From an uncultured Collinsella sp. (GTDB taxonomy: Bacteria; Actinomycetota; Coriobacteriia; Coriobacteriales; Coriobacteriaceae): a stretch of 64,000 nt of DNA. The position numbers and the translations under genes are program-made. Below the pieces are notes generated by a model, which searched no databases, was not told the DNA's origin, and saw nothing but the letters and a program-made list of their open reading frames with translations. The stretch lies in assembly GCA_902493145.1 (NCBI GenBank), contig CABUOA010000009.1, forward strand, positions 5,294-69,293, written 5' to 3'. Shown here piece after piece: positions 35,781 through 44,282 of this stretch (within the stretch, counting starts at the first letter, position 1; every line of letters starts with the position of its first letter).

Positions 35781-36656
35781 ATGGATGGCCCGGTCACCGC
35801 TCGTCCCACCGTTATCGTTATCTCCGACTCGCTCGGCGATACCGCTTGTGAGGTGGTGCTTGCGGCGTCCGGGCAATTTGATGAAGGGGCTTTTCGCGTT
35901 TTGCGCCTGCCCAAGGTGACCTCCGTGGAGCAGGTCAAGTCATTTGTGGGGCCGCGCGTCGATGCCGACCATCGCGATGTCGCCGTGTTCCATACCATTG
36001 TCGATCCGGCGCTTCGCGCCCGCGTGCTCGATTACCTGGGTATGCTGCATATCCGTTCGGTCGACCTGATCGGCCCGACGCTTGCCGTGCTGTCGTCGCT
36101 CATCGGTGTGCCGCCCAAGTGCGTTGCGGGCGTGATTCACAAGACCGATGACCGCTATTTCCATCGTATCGAGGCCATGGAGTATTTCGTTGAGCACGAT
36201 GACGGGCGCGGTTGCGACGATCTGTCGGGTGCCGATATCGTGCTGCTGGGTGTGTCGCGTACATCCAAGACACCGCTGTCGATGTATTTAGCCTATCAGG
36301 GCTACAAGGTCGCCAATGTCCCACTGGCGCATGGCATGGAGCCGCCGAAGTCGATTTACGAGGTTGACCCGATGCGGTTGTTTGGTCTGATCTCGACCGT
36401 CGATGTGATTTCCGAAATTCGCGATAGCCGCTTGGGCGATGACTACGCCCGTGCCGTTGCCGGCTCCTATGCCGAGCCCGAGAGTGTGCGCAGCGAGCTT
36501 GAGGAAGCCCGTGCCCTCATGAAGCGCCTAGGCTGCTTTGTGGTGCGTACCGATGGCAAGGCCATCGAGGAAAGCGCTGCCGAGATCATTAGCCACTTGG
36601 AGGAAATCCAAGATGCCCGTGCCCGCCGCGCCGCCCGCCGAGCCCAGCAAAGCTAG
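35781..36656 (+). CDS. ppsR: Pyruvate phosphate dikinase regulatory protein
   Basis: A bifunctional ADP-dependent kinase and phosphate-dependent phosphorylase (DUF299) that switches PPDK off and on at a threonine near its catalytic histidine. The 291 residues contain the nucleotide-binding GVSRTSKTPLSMYLA loop and KVANVPL. It lies just upstream of ppdK, its target, which supports the PPDK rather than the PEP-synthase version. An AAAGGAG site precedes the ATG. Confidence 0.94.
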   Translation: MDGPVTARPTVIVISDSLGDTACEVVLAASGQFDEGAFRVLRLPKVTSVEQVKSFVGPRVDADHRDVAVFHTIVDPALRARVLDYLGMLHIRSVDLIGPTLAVLSSLIGVPPKCVAGVIHKTDDRYFHRIEAMEYFVEHDDGRGCDDLSGADIVLLGVSRTSKTPLSMYLAYQGYKVANVPLAHGMEPPKSIYEVDPMRLFGLISTVDVISEIRDSRLGDDYARAVAGSYAEPESVRSELEEARALMKRLGCFVVRTDGKAIEESAAEIISHLEEIQDARARRAARRAQQS

Positions 36657-36953
36657 CTTATTGGGGTAGCTAAAAATGCCCGTCTCTAAAAGACTACCTA
36701 AAAATAATGCACGATATTGGTAAAGCGATTTAGCAATAAACTAGCATTTGACCTGCAAGCATCTTGCATTGGTATCTTCATAAGGTAACCAACTTTACCT
36801 ACCGTTTACCGCCATATTTACCACGTTTACCAACCCCCGCGCCCTCTGCGCAAGCCCGCCCAAAACCCGCCGTATAGTACCCTCACGGCTCGCATTCGGC
36901 GGGTCGATTCGTTACCACGGTCGTGCGCGTAAGTGCATGGAAGGGGAAGTATC
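36657..36953 (+). promoter_or_regulatory. ppdK upstream region with a phased TTTACC array
   Basis: Nothing coding is seen in these 297 bases. Four direct copies of TTTACC start at 36794, 36805, 36817 and 36826; GGTAAC at 36784 and GGTAAA at 36719 are reverse-orientation relatives. The first GGTAAC and TTTACC form an inverted repeat. A TATAGT at 36873-36878 is a possible -10 without a -35, and CCCGCCG (36866-36872) / CGGCGGG (36897-36903) flank it. The layout suggests an activator- or repressor-controlled promoter for ppdK. Confidence 0.6.
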
Positions 36954-39704
36954 GTGAGCGATTGCAAGAGGGTTTACCGTTTTGGAACCGACGCCCAGGG
37001 CACCTGTGTCACCGAGGGCGACAAGTCCATGAACTTCGTGCTTGGCGGCAAGGGCGCAAACCTTGCCGAGATGAGCCGCATCGGCCTGCCGGTTCCCGGT
37101 GGCTTTACCATTACCTGCCAGACCTGTGTCGAGTACTCCGGTGCCGGCAGCGTCTGGCCCGAAGGCGCACTCGATGAGATCGTTGCCGCCGAGGCGGACC
37201 TCGAGGCCCGTTGCGGCAAGAAACTCGGCGATGCCTCCGATCCGCTGCTCGTGTCGGTTCGCTCGGGCGCTCCGTTCTCCATGCCCGGCATGATGGACAC
37301 GGTCCTCAACCTGGGCCTCAACGACGATTCCGTCCAGGGTCTTATCGCGCAGACGCAGAACCCGCGCTTTGCCTGGGACAGCTACCGTCGCTTTATCCAG
37401 ATGTTCTCCAACGTCGTCATGGGCGTCGACGCCGACCTATTCGAGAACGCCCTGACCCAGGCCCGCCTGGTCGCCGGCGTTCGTGTCGATTCCGAGCTTT
37501 CGGCCGAGGACCTGCAGGAGCTCGTCGAGACCTTTAAGGGCATCTTCTCCGAGAACGTCGAGGCGACCCTGTATCCCGAGCTCGAGGTCGCCGACGGTAA
37601 GCCCGTTTTCCCGCACGATCCGGAACTCCAGCTGCGCCTTGCCATCCAGGCCGTCTTTGGCAGCTGGATGAACGAGCGCGCCTGCATCTACCGCAAGCAG
37701 CACGGCATTTCCGACGAGCTCGGCACCGCCGTCAACGTCCAGGCCATGGCCTTTGGCAACAAGGGCGAGACCTCTGCGACCGGCGTCGCCTTTACGCGCA
37801 ACCCGGCCGACGGCACCAAGGAGTTCTATGGCGACTTTTTGGTGAATGCCCAGGGCGAGGACGTCGTCGCCGGCATCCGAAACACCGAGCCCATCGCCGA
37901 CCTCAAGACCACCTCGGGCCTCGAGTCCGCAGGCGAGGAGCTCGAGCGCGTGTTCCTGACGCTCGAGGATCATTACCGCGATATGTGCGATATCGAGTTT
38001 ACCATCGAGCAGGGCAAGCTCTGGATGCTCCAGACCCGCGTGGGCAAGCGCACCGCCACTGCCGCCCTGCGCATTGCTATCGAAATGGTCGAGGAGGGCC
38101 TCATCACCCGCGAGGAGGCTGTGAGCCGCATCGATCCCGCGCAGCTCGACCAGCTCCTGCACCCGCAGTTCGACGCCTCCAAGAAGTACGAGGCCCTGGC
38201 CAGCGGCCTTAACGCCAGCCCTGGTGCCGCCGTGGGCGAGGTCGTGTTCTCGAGTGATGACGCCGTCGCGCGCGCCAACGAGGGCCACAAGGTCATTCTG
38301 GTCCGCTGGGAGACCAACCCCGACGACCTGAAGGGCATGGTCGCCGCCGAGGGCATCCTGACCAGCCACGGTGGCAAGACGAGCCATGCCGCCGTTATCG
38401 CCCGCGGCATGGGTACGCCCTGCGTTTGCGGCGTTGAGCGCTTCCACATTGACGCGGCAGAGAAGGTCGTGCGCATCGAGGGCAGCGACCGCGTGCTGCG
38501 CGAGGGCGATGTCATCTCCATCGACGGCACCCAGGGTATCGTCGTCGACGGCGCGGTTGACCTGGTCTCTGCAGAGCTCACCGGCGACCTGGACACCATC
38601 CTGTCTTGGGCCGATGAGATCCGTTTGGACGAGACCGACGGTCACGCCAACCGCGTGCGCGTCAACGCCGACAACCCCGAGGATGCCGAGCTCGCGCTCG
38701 AGTTTGGCGCCGAGGCCATCGGTCTGTGCCGCACCGAGCACATGTTCCTGGGCGATCGCAAGAACATCATCCAGAGCTTTATCCTGTCTGACGATGAGGC
38801 CGTGAAGCAGCAGGCCCTGGCCGACTTGCTCAAGGTTCAGACCGAGGACTTCCTGGCGATGTTCAAGACCATGTCCGGTCGCGATGTGGTCGTCCGCCTG
38901 CTCGATCCGCCGCTTCATGAGTTCCTGGATAATCCTCGCGAGCTCGAGGTCGCCATCACCAAGAAGGAGGCCGCCGGCGCTCCCGAGGGGGAGCTCACTG
39001 CCCTGCGCGCCCGCCTGCGTCGCATTGACGGCATGGTCGAGTCCAACCCCATGCTGGGCTTGCGCGGCGTGCGCCTGTCCGTCGTCTTTGGCGATCTGCC
39101 GCTCATGCAGGTTCGCGCCGTCGCCACGGCCGCTGCCCGCCTTATCAAGGAGGGTGTCGACCCGCGCCCCGAGATCATGGTTCCGCTCGTTTCCATCACG
39201 GCCGAGCATGTCCAGACCCGCGAGGTTATCGAGCGCGTGATCGCCGAGGTTTCCGCCGAGGAAGGCGTCGAGCTCAATATTCCCGTGGGCACGATGCTCG
39301 AGCTGCCGCGTGCCTGCATGGTCGCTGACGAGATCGCCCATCATGCCGACTTCTTCTGCTTTGGCACCAACGACCTCACCCAGACGACCTTTGGCTTCTC
39401 GCGCGATGACGCCGAGGCCAAGTTCATCCCGCTGTACATGCATAAAAAGATCCTGAAAGACAACCCCTTCGAGACCATCGACGCGGCGGTGCTGGAGCTC
39501 GTGCGCTTGGCCGTCGAGAAGGGCCGCGCCACCAATCCCGACATGCACTTTGGCGTGTGCGGCGAGCACGGCGGCGACCCCAAGTCCATCAAGGGCCTGT
39601 TTAACGTGGCCGACGTGGACTACGTTTCCTGCTCGCCCTATCGTGTGCCCCTCGCGCGCCTGGCTGCCGCTCAGGCCAAGCTCGAGGCCAAGCGTTCCGC
39701 CTAG
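36954..39704 (+). CDS. ppdK: Pyruvate, phosphate dikinase
   Basis: Interconverts pyruvate, ATP and phosphate with PEP, AMP and pyrophosphate. In anaerobes it works in glycolysis or supplies PEP. The 916 residues show the ATP-grasp region (SGAPFSMPGMMDTVLNLGLND), the swivelling domain with catalytic His and regulatory Thr in GGKTSHAAVIARGMGTP, and the PEP-binding barrel with ELPRACM and FGTNDLTQTTFGFSRDD. GTG 36954 is six bases after AAGGGGA, and the protein from there aligns with the family start; upstream codons lack support. Confidence 0.95.
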   Translation: MSDCKRVYRFGTDAQGTCVTEGDKSMNFVLGGKGANLAEMSRIGLPVPGGFTITCQTCVEYSGAGSVWPEGALDEIVAAEADLEARCGKKLGDASDPLLVSVRSGAPFSMPGMMDTVLNLGLNDDSVQGLIAQTQNPRFAWDSYRRFIQMFSNVVMGVDADLFENALTQARLVAGVRVDSELSAEDLQELVETFKGIFSENVEATLYPELEVADGKPVFPHDPELQLRLAIQAVFGSWMNERACIYRKQHGISDELGTAVNVQAMAFGNKGETSATGVAFTRNPADGTKEFYGDFLVNAQGEDVVAGIRNTEPIADLKTTSGLESAGEELERVFLTLEDHYRDMCDIEFTIEQGKLWMLQTRVGKRTATAALRIAIEMVEEGLITREEAVSRIDPAQLDQLLHPQFDASKKYEALASGLNASPGAAVGEVVFSSDDAVARANEGHKVILVRWETNPDDLKGMVAAEGILTSHGGKTSHAAVIARGMGTPCVCGVERFHIDAAEKVVRIEGSDRVLREGDVISIDGTQGIVVDGAVDLVSAELTGDLDTILSWADEIRLDETDGHANRVRVNADNPEDAELALEFGAEAIGLCRTEHMFLGDRKNIIQSFILSDDEAVKQQALADLLKVQTEDFLAMFKTMSGRDVVVRLLDPPLHEFLDNPRELEVAITKKEAAGAPEGELTALRARLRRIDGMVESNPMLGLRGVRLSVVFGDLPLMQVRAVATAAARLIKEGVDPRPEIMVPLVSITAEHVQTREVIERVIAEVSAEEGVELNIPVGTMLELPRACMVADEIAHHADFFCFGTNDLTQTTFGFSRDDAEAKFIPLYMHKKILKDNPFETIDAAVLELVRLAVEKGRATNPDMHFGVCGEHGGDPKSIKGLFNVADVDYVSCSPYRVPLARLAAAQAKLEAKRSA

Positions 39705-39743
39705 CGTTTAGCGTTTAGACGCCTAGCGTAGTCCCCCTTCATG

Positions 39744-39776
39744 CCGCCCGTCTCATTCGTGAGACGGGCGGTTATC
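39744..39776 (+). terminator. Terminator after ppdK
   Basis: CCGCCCGTCTC at 39744-39754 pairs perfectly with GAGACGGGCGG at 39761-39771 around a six-base loop, then TTATCAT. The U tract is short. A tandem TAGCGTT pattern lies between the ppdK stop and this stem. Confidence 0.75.
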
Positions 39777-39817
39777 ATGTGCGGGTTTTGTCTTTTTGTC
39801 TGCGCAAAAAATTGTTC

Positions 39818-39845
39818 TTGCAGCAGAAACCCGCGCGTGTATACT
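39818..39845 (+). promoter_or_regulatory. Promoter of rplS
   Basis: TTGCAG at 39818-39823 and TATACT at 39840-39845 are 16 bases apart, giving a leader of about 60 bases before rplS. Confidence 0.7.
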
Positions 39846-39866
39846 CGAAAATGTTTGTTCAACTAC

Positions 39867-39890
39867 GTGCCGGCCAAGGTGGTACGGCAC
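39867..39890 (+). promoter_or_regulatory. Candidate L19 leader hairpin
   Basis: GTGCCG (39867-39872) pairs with CGGCAC (39885-39890), with an inner CCA/TGG. It lies between the rplS promoter and ribosome site, where L19 leaders are known in other bacteria. Whether it binds L19 is inference. Confidence 0.45.
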
Positions 39891-39914
39891 CTCTAGAAGA
39901 GTAAGGAATTGCAC

Positions 39915-40256
39915 ATGGATTACATCCGCGCAATCGAGCGTCAGCAGATCCGCGAGGACATTCCTCAGGTTCGCGTCGCCGACAACGTCAAGGTTCACTA
40001 CCGCATTAAGGAAGGCGACCGCGAGCGCATTCAGGTCTTCCAGGGCGACGTCATCCGCATGGCCGGCGCCGGTGCCCGCGAGACCTTCACCGTCCGCAAG
40101 ATGTCCTTCGGTGTCGGTGTTGAGCGTACCTTCCCGCTTCACAGCCCCAAGATCGCCAAGCTCGAGGTCGTTCGTCATGGTCGCGTCCGTCGCGCCAAGC
40201 TGTACTACCTCCGCGACAAGGTGGGCAAGGCTGCTCGCATCCCCGAGAAGCGCTAA
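39915..40256 (+). CDS. rplS: 50S ribosomal protein L19
   Basis: A 113-residue protein at the 30S-50S interface. It shows IPQVRVADNVKVHYRIKEGDRERIQVFQG, here split by reading into two known blocks, and the C-terminal RRAKLYYLRDKVGKAARI. ATG 39915 is chosen six bases after AAGGAA; a TTG at 39909 overlaps that site. It has its own promoter and terminator. Confidence 0.96.
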   Translation: MDYIRAIERQQIREDIPQVRVADNVKVHYRIKEGDRERIQVFQGDVIRMAGAGARETFTVRKMSFGVGVERTFPLHSPKIAKLEVVRHGRVRRAKLYYLRDKVGKAARIPEKR

Positions 40257-40290
40257 GAAGATCGCAGCGTCTGTCCACTCGTTTGGACAC

Positions 40291-40320
40291 AAGGGTCACC
40301 TTCGGGTGGCCCTTCTTTTT
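40291..40320 (+). terminator. Terminator after rplS
   Basis: AAGGGTCACC (40291-40300) pairs with GGTGGCCCTT (40305-40314) around a TTCG tetraloop, followed by CTTTTT. A smaller TGTCCA/TGGACA hairpin lies just upstream. Confidence 0.92.
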
Positions 40321-40349
40321 ATCTGATTTGCATGCAAGGAGGGCCTGGT

Positions 40350-41138
40350 ATGGCCAATATGACGAGCTCGGTTTCGGCATCGCAGGTTGCCGGTGAGTTG
40401 GCGAGCGCTACGTTTGAGGAGATCCCCGCCCTCGTGGAGCATTATCGCGAGGACCCGCGCCAGCAGGTGATCAAGGCTTGCGAGCGTGCTCTTAAGCGCC
40501 ATGCCAAGGAACTTGCCGAGCGCGAGCGCGTCAATGACATGTACGAGCTTATGCATGAGCTTGGCGGCGATGGGGTGGTCGTTGGTGTCGACGAGGTGGG
40601 TCGCGGATCGGTGGCCGGTCCTTTGACGGTATGCGCCGTCTGCCTTCCTATGGAGCCGCGCGTCTGGGGCATCAACGATTCCAAAAAGCTCACGCCGGCG
40701 CGCCGCGAGTTGCTCTCAGTGAAGATTGCCGAGGTGGCGACGGCAATTGGTTTTTGCCATATCGCGCCTAAGGATATCGATGAGATGGGCATGGCCCGCG
40801 CCATTCGAGCCGCTGTCGCGGGCGCCGTGGCCGATACGGGGCTCGAGCCCGATTGCGTGCTTATGGACGGTAACCCCTTGGGCGCCGTTCCCAACGAGCG
40901 CGACGTGGTGAAGGGCGATGCCAAGATCGCCTGTATCGCCGCGGCGTCCATCATGGCCAAGGTCACGCGTGATGAGATGATGGTCGAGTACGACGCCGAG
41001 TACCCCGAGTACCATCTGGCCGAGTCGAAGGGCTATGCGAGCCCCGAGCATATCGAGGCCATTCGCAAACATGGACTTTGTCCGCTGCACCGCGTGAGCT
41101 TTTGCGGAAACTTTCTGCAGACTGAGCGCCTTTTCTAG
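40350..41138 (+). CDS. rnhB: Ribonuclease HII
   Basis: Removes RNA from RNA-DNA hybrids and single ribonucleotides. The 262 residues have the catalytic acidic set in VGVDEVGRGSVAGPL, MDGNP and VKGDAKIACIAAASIMAKVTRD. An N-terminal extension of about 75 helical residues resembles that of Bacillus RnhB. ATG 40350 lies six bases after AGGAGGG. Confidence 0.95.
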   Translation: MANMTSSVSASQVAGELASATFEEIPALVEHYREDPRQQVIKACERALKRHAKELAERERVNDMYELMHELGGDGVVVGVDEVGRGSVAGPLTVCAVCLPMEPRVWGINDSKKLTPARRELLSVKIAEVATAIGFCHIAPKDIDEMGMARAIRAAVAGAVADTGLEPDCVLMDGNPLGAVPNERDVVKGDAKIACIAAASIMAKVTRDEMMVEYDAEYPEYHLAESKGYASPEHIEAIRKHGLCPLHRVSFCGNFLQTERLF

Positions 41139-41186
41139 GCCAATTGTGGAGATAGGGACCTTAAAGGTTCTATAAACCTGCTGGTA

Positions 41187-41229
41187 GCGGGCCGTATGCA
41201 ACACCATTGCTGCGTACGGCCCGTTTTTT
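41187..41229 (+). terminator. Terminator after rnhB
   Basis: GCGGGCCGTA at 41187-41196 pairs with TACGGCCCGT near 41215-41224 (with a GCA/TGC inner extension), then TTTTTG. This separates rnhB from the yraN-comM-dprA group. Confidence 0.9.
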
Positions 41230-41327
41230 GACGGCATTTGGTCAGCTTTTGGTTTGCTTCCGGTACTTACCCGCATGAAAGGTGCCCTCATCATCGGGGC
41301 AATGCAGCGTGCGGGAAAGGAGACCCC

Positions 41328-41813
41328 ATGAGTGACGCAAGCAAAAAGAGCAAGACGCAGCAGCTCAAGGAGCGTTGGGAAAACGGCGAGCTCGACTGCG
41401 GGGCGATGACGCCCGAGTTTATCAAGGGACTCAGTCCCCGCGAGCTGGGCATGCTGGGCGAGCTGATCACCATCGACTACTTTAACGAGCGCGGCTACAC
41501 CTTGCTGGAGCAGGGTTATCGTTGCACCGAGGGCGAGGCCGATCTGGTGCTGCTCGATGAGCTCGACGATGTCGTGGTGATGGCCGAGGTCAAGACCAGA
41601 CGCGTTGCACTGAATTGCAGCACGCGGGTCTTTCCCGAGGAGGCCGTGGACGCCCAAAAGCAACGCCGCTACCGCCGCATCGCAAGTTGCTATCTCATGG
41701 AGCATTATCCGCTCAAGGCGATTCGCTTCGATGCCGTGGGTGTCACCATTCGTGGCGGGCATATCGCTGAGATCGAGCATCAGTACAACGCGTTCGATTG
41801 GCAGGTGTCGTGA
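41328..41813 (+). CDS. YraN-family (UPF0102) predicted endonuclease-like protein
   Basis: A 161-residue protein of the UPF0102/YraN family, a restriction-endonuclease-like fold of unclear role. The core motif is visible: GELITIDYFNERGYTLLE, then GEADLVLLD and MAEVKTRR, which carries the E/D...ExK residues of the fold. About 45 residues precede the core. ATG 41328 follows AAAGGAGA. The stop overlaps the comM start (TGATG), and placement before comM-dprA is common, suggesting a link to DNA uptake or repair. Confidence 0.88.
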   Translation: MSDASKKSKTQQLKERWENGELDCGAMTPEFIKGLSPRELGMLGELITIDYFNERGYTLLEQGYRCTEGEADLVLLDELDDVVVMAEVKTRRVALNCSTRVFPEEAVDAQKQRRYRRIASCYLMEHYPLKAIRFDAVGVTIRGGHIAEIEHQYNAFDWQVS

Positions 41814-43336
41814 TGGCGTTCGAGACGTTTGCCGTTCACGCGGCCTGCATCCGTGGCGTCGAGGCGATTCACGTCACGGTCGAGGTCTCGCTTGCCGGTG
41901 GTGTTCCGGGCATCCAGATGCTCGGCATTCCGAGTATGGAGGTGATGGAGTCACGCGGTCGTATTCGCTGCGCGATGCGCTCCGCCGGGTTCGAGATCCC
42001 GCGCTCGGGCATTACGGTCAACCTAGCGCCCGGCGATATTCGCAAGACCGGTAGCGGCTTTGATCTGCCCATCGCCATCGCGGTTCTGGCGGCCGATGGG
42101 CAGATTCCCCGTGACAACCTCGATCGCTGCCTTATCGCCGGCGAGCTCGGCTTGGACGGTACGGTGCTTCCCGTCAAGGGCGAGGTGGCGTTTCAGCTGC
42201 TGGCTCGCGACATGGGGCTGTCTTTTATCGCCGGCAGGTCAGACCAGCATGTGCCACTCGCGGGCGTGGATTGTGGATTCATCGATCATTTGTCTCAGCT
42301 TGCCCATGGCATGGGCGATGCCGCGCGGCACTACTTGGATTCTGAAGTGCTCGAGGCGACCTTTGAGCCCGAGCTCGACTATGCCGACGTACTGGGGCAG
42401 GAGGTCGCCAAGCGCGGCATGGCGCTTGCGGCGGCAGGAGAACTCGGCTTGCTCATGATCGGGTCCCCGGGATCGGGCAAGACGATGCTCGCGCGTCGTA
42501 TGACCGGCATCCTGCCCGAGCTTTCCGTTGAGGATCAACAGGAGGCGCTGTGCATCCATTCGGTTTTGGGTGAGAACATTGATGGCTTGTTGGCGGGGCA
42601 CCGGCCCTTCCGCAGCCCCCATCACAGTATTTCGACCGCAGGTCTTATCGGCGGTGGGCGCCCGGTGCACCCGGGTGAGATCAGCCTTGCTCATGGCGGC
42701 GTGCTATTTTTGGACGAGCTTGCCGAGTTTCCCACGGGTGTGCTGCAGACGCTGCGTCAGCCCATCGAACGCGGCTACGTCAGGATCGTACGCGTCGACG
42801 GGGCTTTTACCTTCCCGTCGCGCTTTCAGCTGCTGGCTGCGAGCAATCCCTGCCCCTGCGGCTTTTTGGGCGATCGTGAGGTACCGTGTCGCTGCTCGGC
42901 GGCGATGGTCGAGCGCTATCGGTCTAAACTGCGCGGTCCTTTGGCCGACCGTATCGACATGATGATCGATGTGACCCGTCCCGACCCCCAAGTGATTATC
43001 GAGGGTGCGGAGGGTATGTCGTCTGCCGAGTTACGTGACTACGTTGTGCGCGGCCGCGCTTTTCGCGCTTGGCGCGAATCCCGTATGGACGATGCGGATG
43101 CCGAGGCCGAGGATGACGAGACACGGTCCATTGACGGCGTCGTTTCGACCTTTGAGCTCGATGATGCGGCGGAGAAGTGTGTGCTCGGCCTGTCGAAGCG
43201 CACACATCTCACGGGTCGCGGCATCGTGCGACTGGTGCGTATCGCGCGTACAATCGCCGACGTCGCCGAGAGCGAGCAAGTGACGCAGGACCACGTGCTC
43301 GAGGCAGCGATGTACCAGGGAAGGAGGGACCAATGA
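41813..43336 (+). CDS. comM: ComM / Mg-chelatase-like AAA+ ATPase
   Basis: A 507-residue AAA+ protein of the YifB/ComM family. In naturally competent bacteria ComM is a helicase that extends recombination branches. An N-terminal Lon-protease-like domain (SLAGGVPGIQMLGIP) precedes Walker A GSPGSGKT and Walker B GGVLFLDELAEF, then the zinc-like cluster NPCPCGFLGDREVPCRCS. ATG 41813 overlaps the yraN stop by one base. The dprA start overlaps its end. Confidence 0.93.
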   Translation: MAFETFAVHAACIRGVEAIHVTVEVSLAGGVPGIQMLGIPSMEVMESRGRIRCAMRSAGFEIPRSGITVNLAPGDIRKTGSGFDLPIAIAVLAADGQIPRDNLDRCLIAGELGLDGTVLPVKGEVAFQLLARDMGLSFIAGRSDQHVPLAGVDCGFIDHLSQLAHGMGDAARHYLDSEVLEATFEPELDYADVLGQEVAKRGMALAAAGELGLLMIGSPGSGKTMLARRMTGILPELSVEDQQEALCIHSVLGENIDGLLAGHRPFRSPHHSISTAGLIGGGRPVHPGEISLAHGGVLFLDELAEFPTGVLQTLRQPIERGYVRIVRVDGAFTFPSRFQLLAASNPCPCGFLGDREVPCRCSAAMVERYRSKLRGPLADRIDMMIDVTRPDPQVIIEGAEGMSSAELRDYVVRGRAFRAWRESRMDDADAEAEDDETRSIDGVVSTFELDDAAEKCVLGLSKRTHLTGRGIVRLVRIARTIADVAESEQVTQDHVLEAAMYQGRRDQ

Positions 43337-44268
43337 TGGCCGAGGGGACCTACGAGCTGCATCCAGGTGATGCGTTGTATCCCGAGACCGTTTTGGAGCT
43401 TTCTGATGTACCCCAGACGCTCTATGTGCGCGGCAACCCCGAGGTGCTTTCGACGCCCGCGCTCTCCATCATCGGCGCGCGCAAGGCCTCGCCGTATGGT
43501 CTTGCCGTGGCAGAGCTTGCGGCAAAGGTGGCGGTCGAGGCGGGAGTGACGGTAGTTTCGGGCGGCGCGGTCGGTTGTGACCAGGCCTCGGGTTGGGCTG
43601 CGGTCAACGCTGGCGGCAAACACGTCGTGGTGCTGGGTACGGGCGCCGACGTGGTCTATCCGCGCTCGAGCGCGGGGCTTATTACGCGCACGCTCGATAC
43701 GGGTGGCGCGGTCGTGTCGATCTCCCCGTGGGGCATGGGTCCGCGCAAGTTTGCCTTTCCGCGCCGCAATCGCGTGATCGCGGCCCTGTCGCAAGCCCTC
43801 TTTGTATCCGAGGCGGGTATGCCTTCCGGGACGTTTTCTACAGCCGAGGCTGCTATGGATTTGGGGCGAGAACTTCTCGCTGTGCCGGGGTCGATCCTAT
43901 CGCCCGAGTCGCGTGGCACGAATTACCTCATTGCGAACGGTGCCTGCTGCATCATCGACGAGGAATCTATCGAGATGGCTATCTCACGCATCTACGGCAC
44001 CCTGCGCTACTCGCGCCCCGATGCTCCCGGCATTGCCGACCTGGATCAAACACAGCAGACCGTGATGCATGCGCTCATCGCCTCTCCGCTCAAAGTCGAC
44101 GACATCGCGGCGCTCGTCTCGCTCGATGCTGTCGGCGTACTCAAACTCTTGGGTTCGCTTGAACTCGAGGGCCTTATCGAGCGCATGATGGATGGAAGGT
44201 ATGCGCCCTCCAAGTTTGCCCTTCACGCCCAGACGCCCTTCGGTCACAATGGAAAACGTGTCAATTAG
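43333..44268 (+). CDS. dprA: DNA-processing protein DprA
   Basis: Loads RecA on incoming single-stranded DNA during transformation. The 311 residues hold the Rossmann-like DNA-binding domain with SIIGARKASPYG, VSGGAVGCDQASGWAA, LGTGADVVYPRSSAGL and FPRRNRVIAALS, and a C-terminal winged-helix region (DDIAALVSLDAVGVLKLLGSLE). The N-terminal SAM domain of longer DprA proteins is absent. The ATG at 43333 follows AAGGAGGG; ATG 43336 is equally possible. Confidence 0.92.
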   Translation: MMAEGTYELHPGDALYPETVLELSDVPQTLYVRGNPEVLSTPALSIIGARKASPYGLAVAELAAKVAVEAGVTVVSGGAVGCDQASGWAAVNAGGKHVVVLGTGADVVYPRSSAGLITRTLDTGGAVVSISPWGMGPRKFAFPRRNRVIAALSQALFVSEAGMPSGTFSTAEAAMDLGRELLAVPGSILSPESRGTNYLIANGACCIIDEESIEMAISRIYGTLRYSRPDAPGIADLDQTQQTVMHALIASPLKVDDIAALVSLDAVGVLKLLGSLELEGLIERMMDGRYAPSKFALHAQTPFGHNGKRVN

Positions 44269-44282
44269 AAAGGTGTTTGCAG

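Noticed and set aside
34187..35998. A 603-codon open frame antisense to glyS
   Set aside because: Opposite a fully conserved gene and crosses into the ppsR start; no independent support.
37437..39569. A 710-codon open frame antisense to ppdK
   Set aside because: Same cause as other antisense frames: codon bias of the true gene. No ribosome site or domain.
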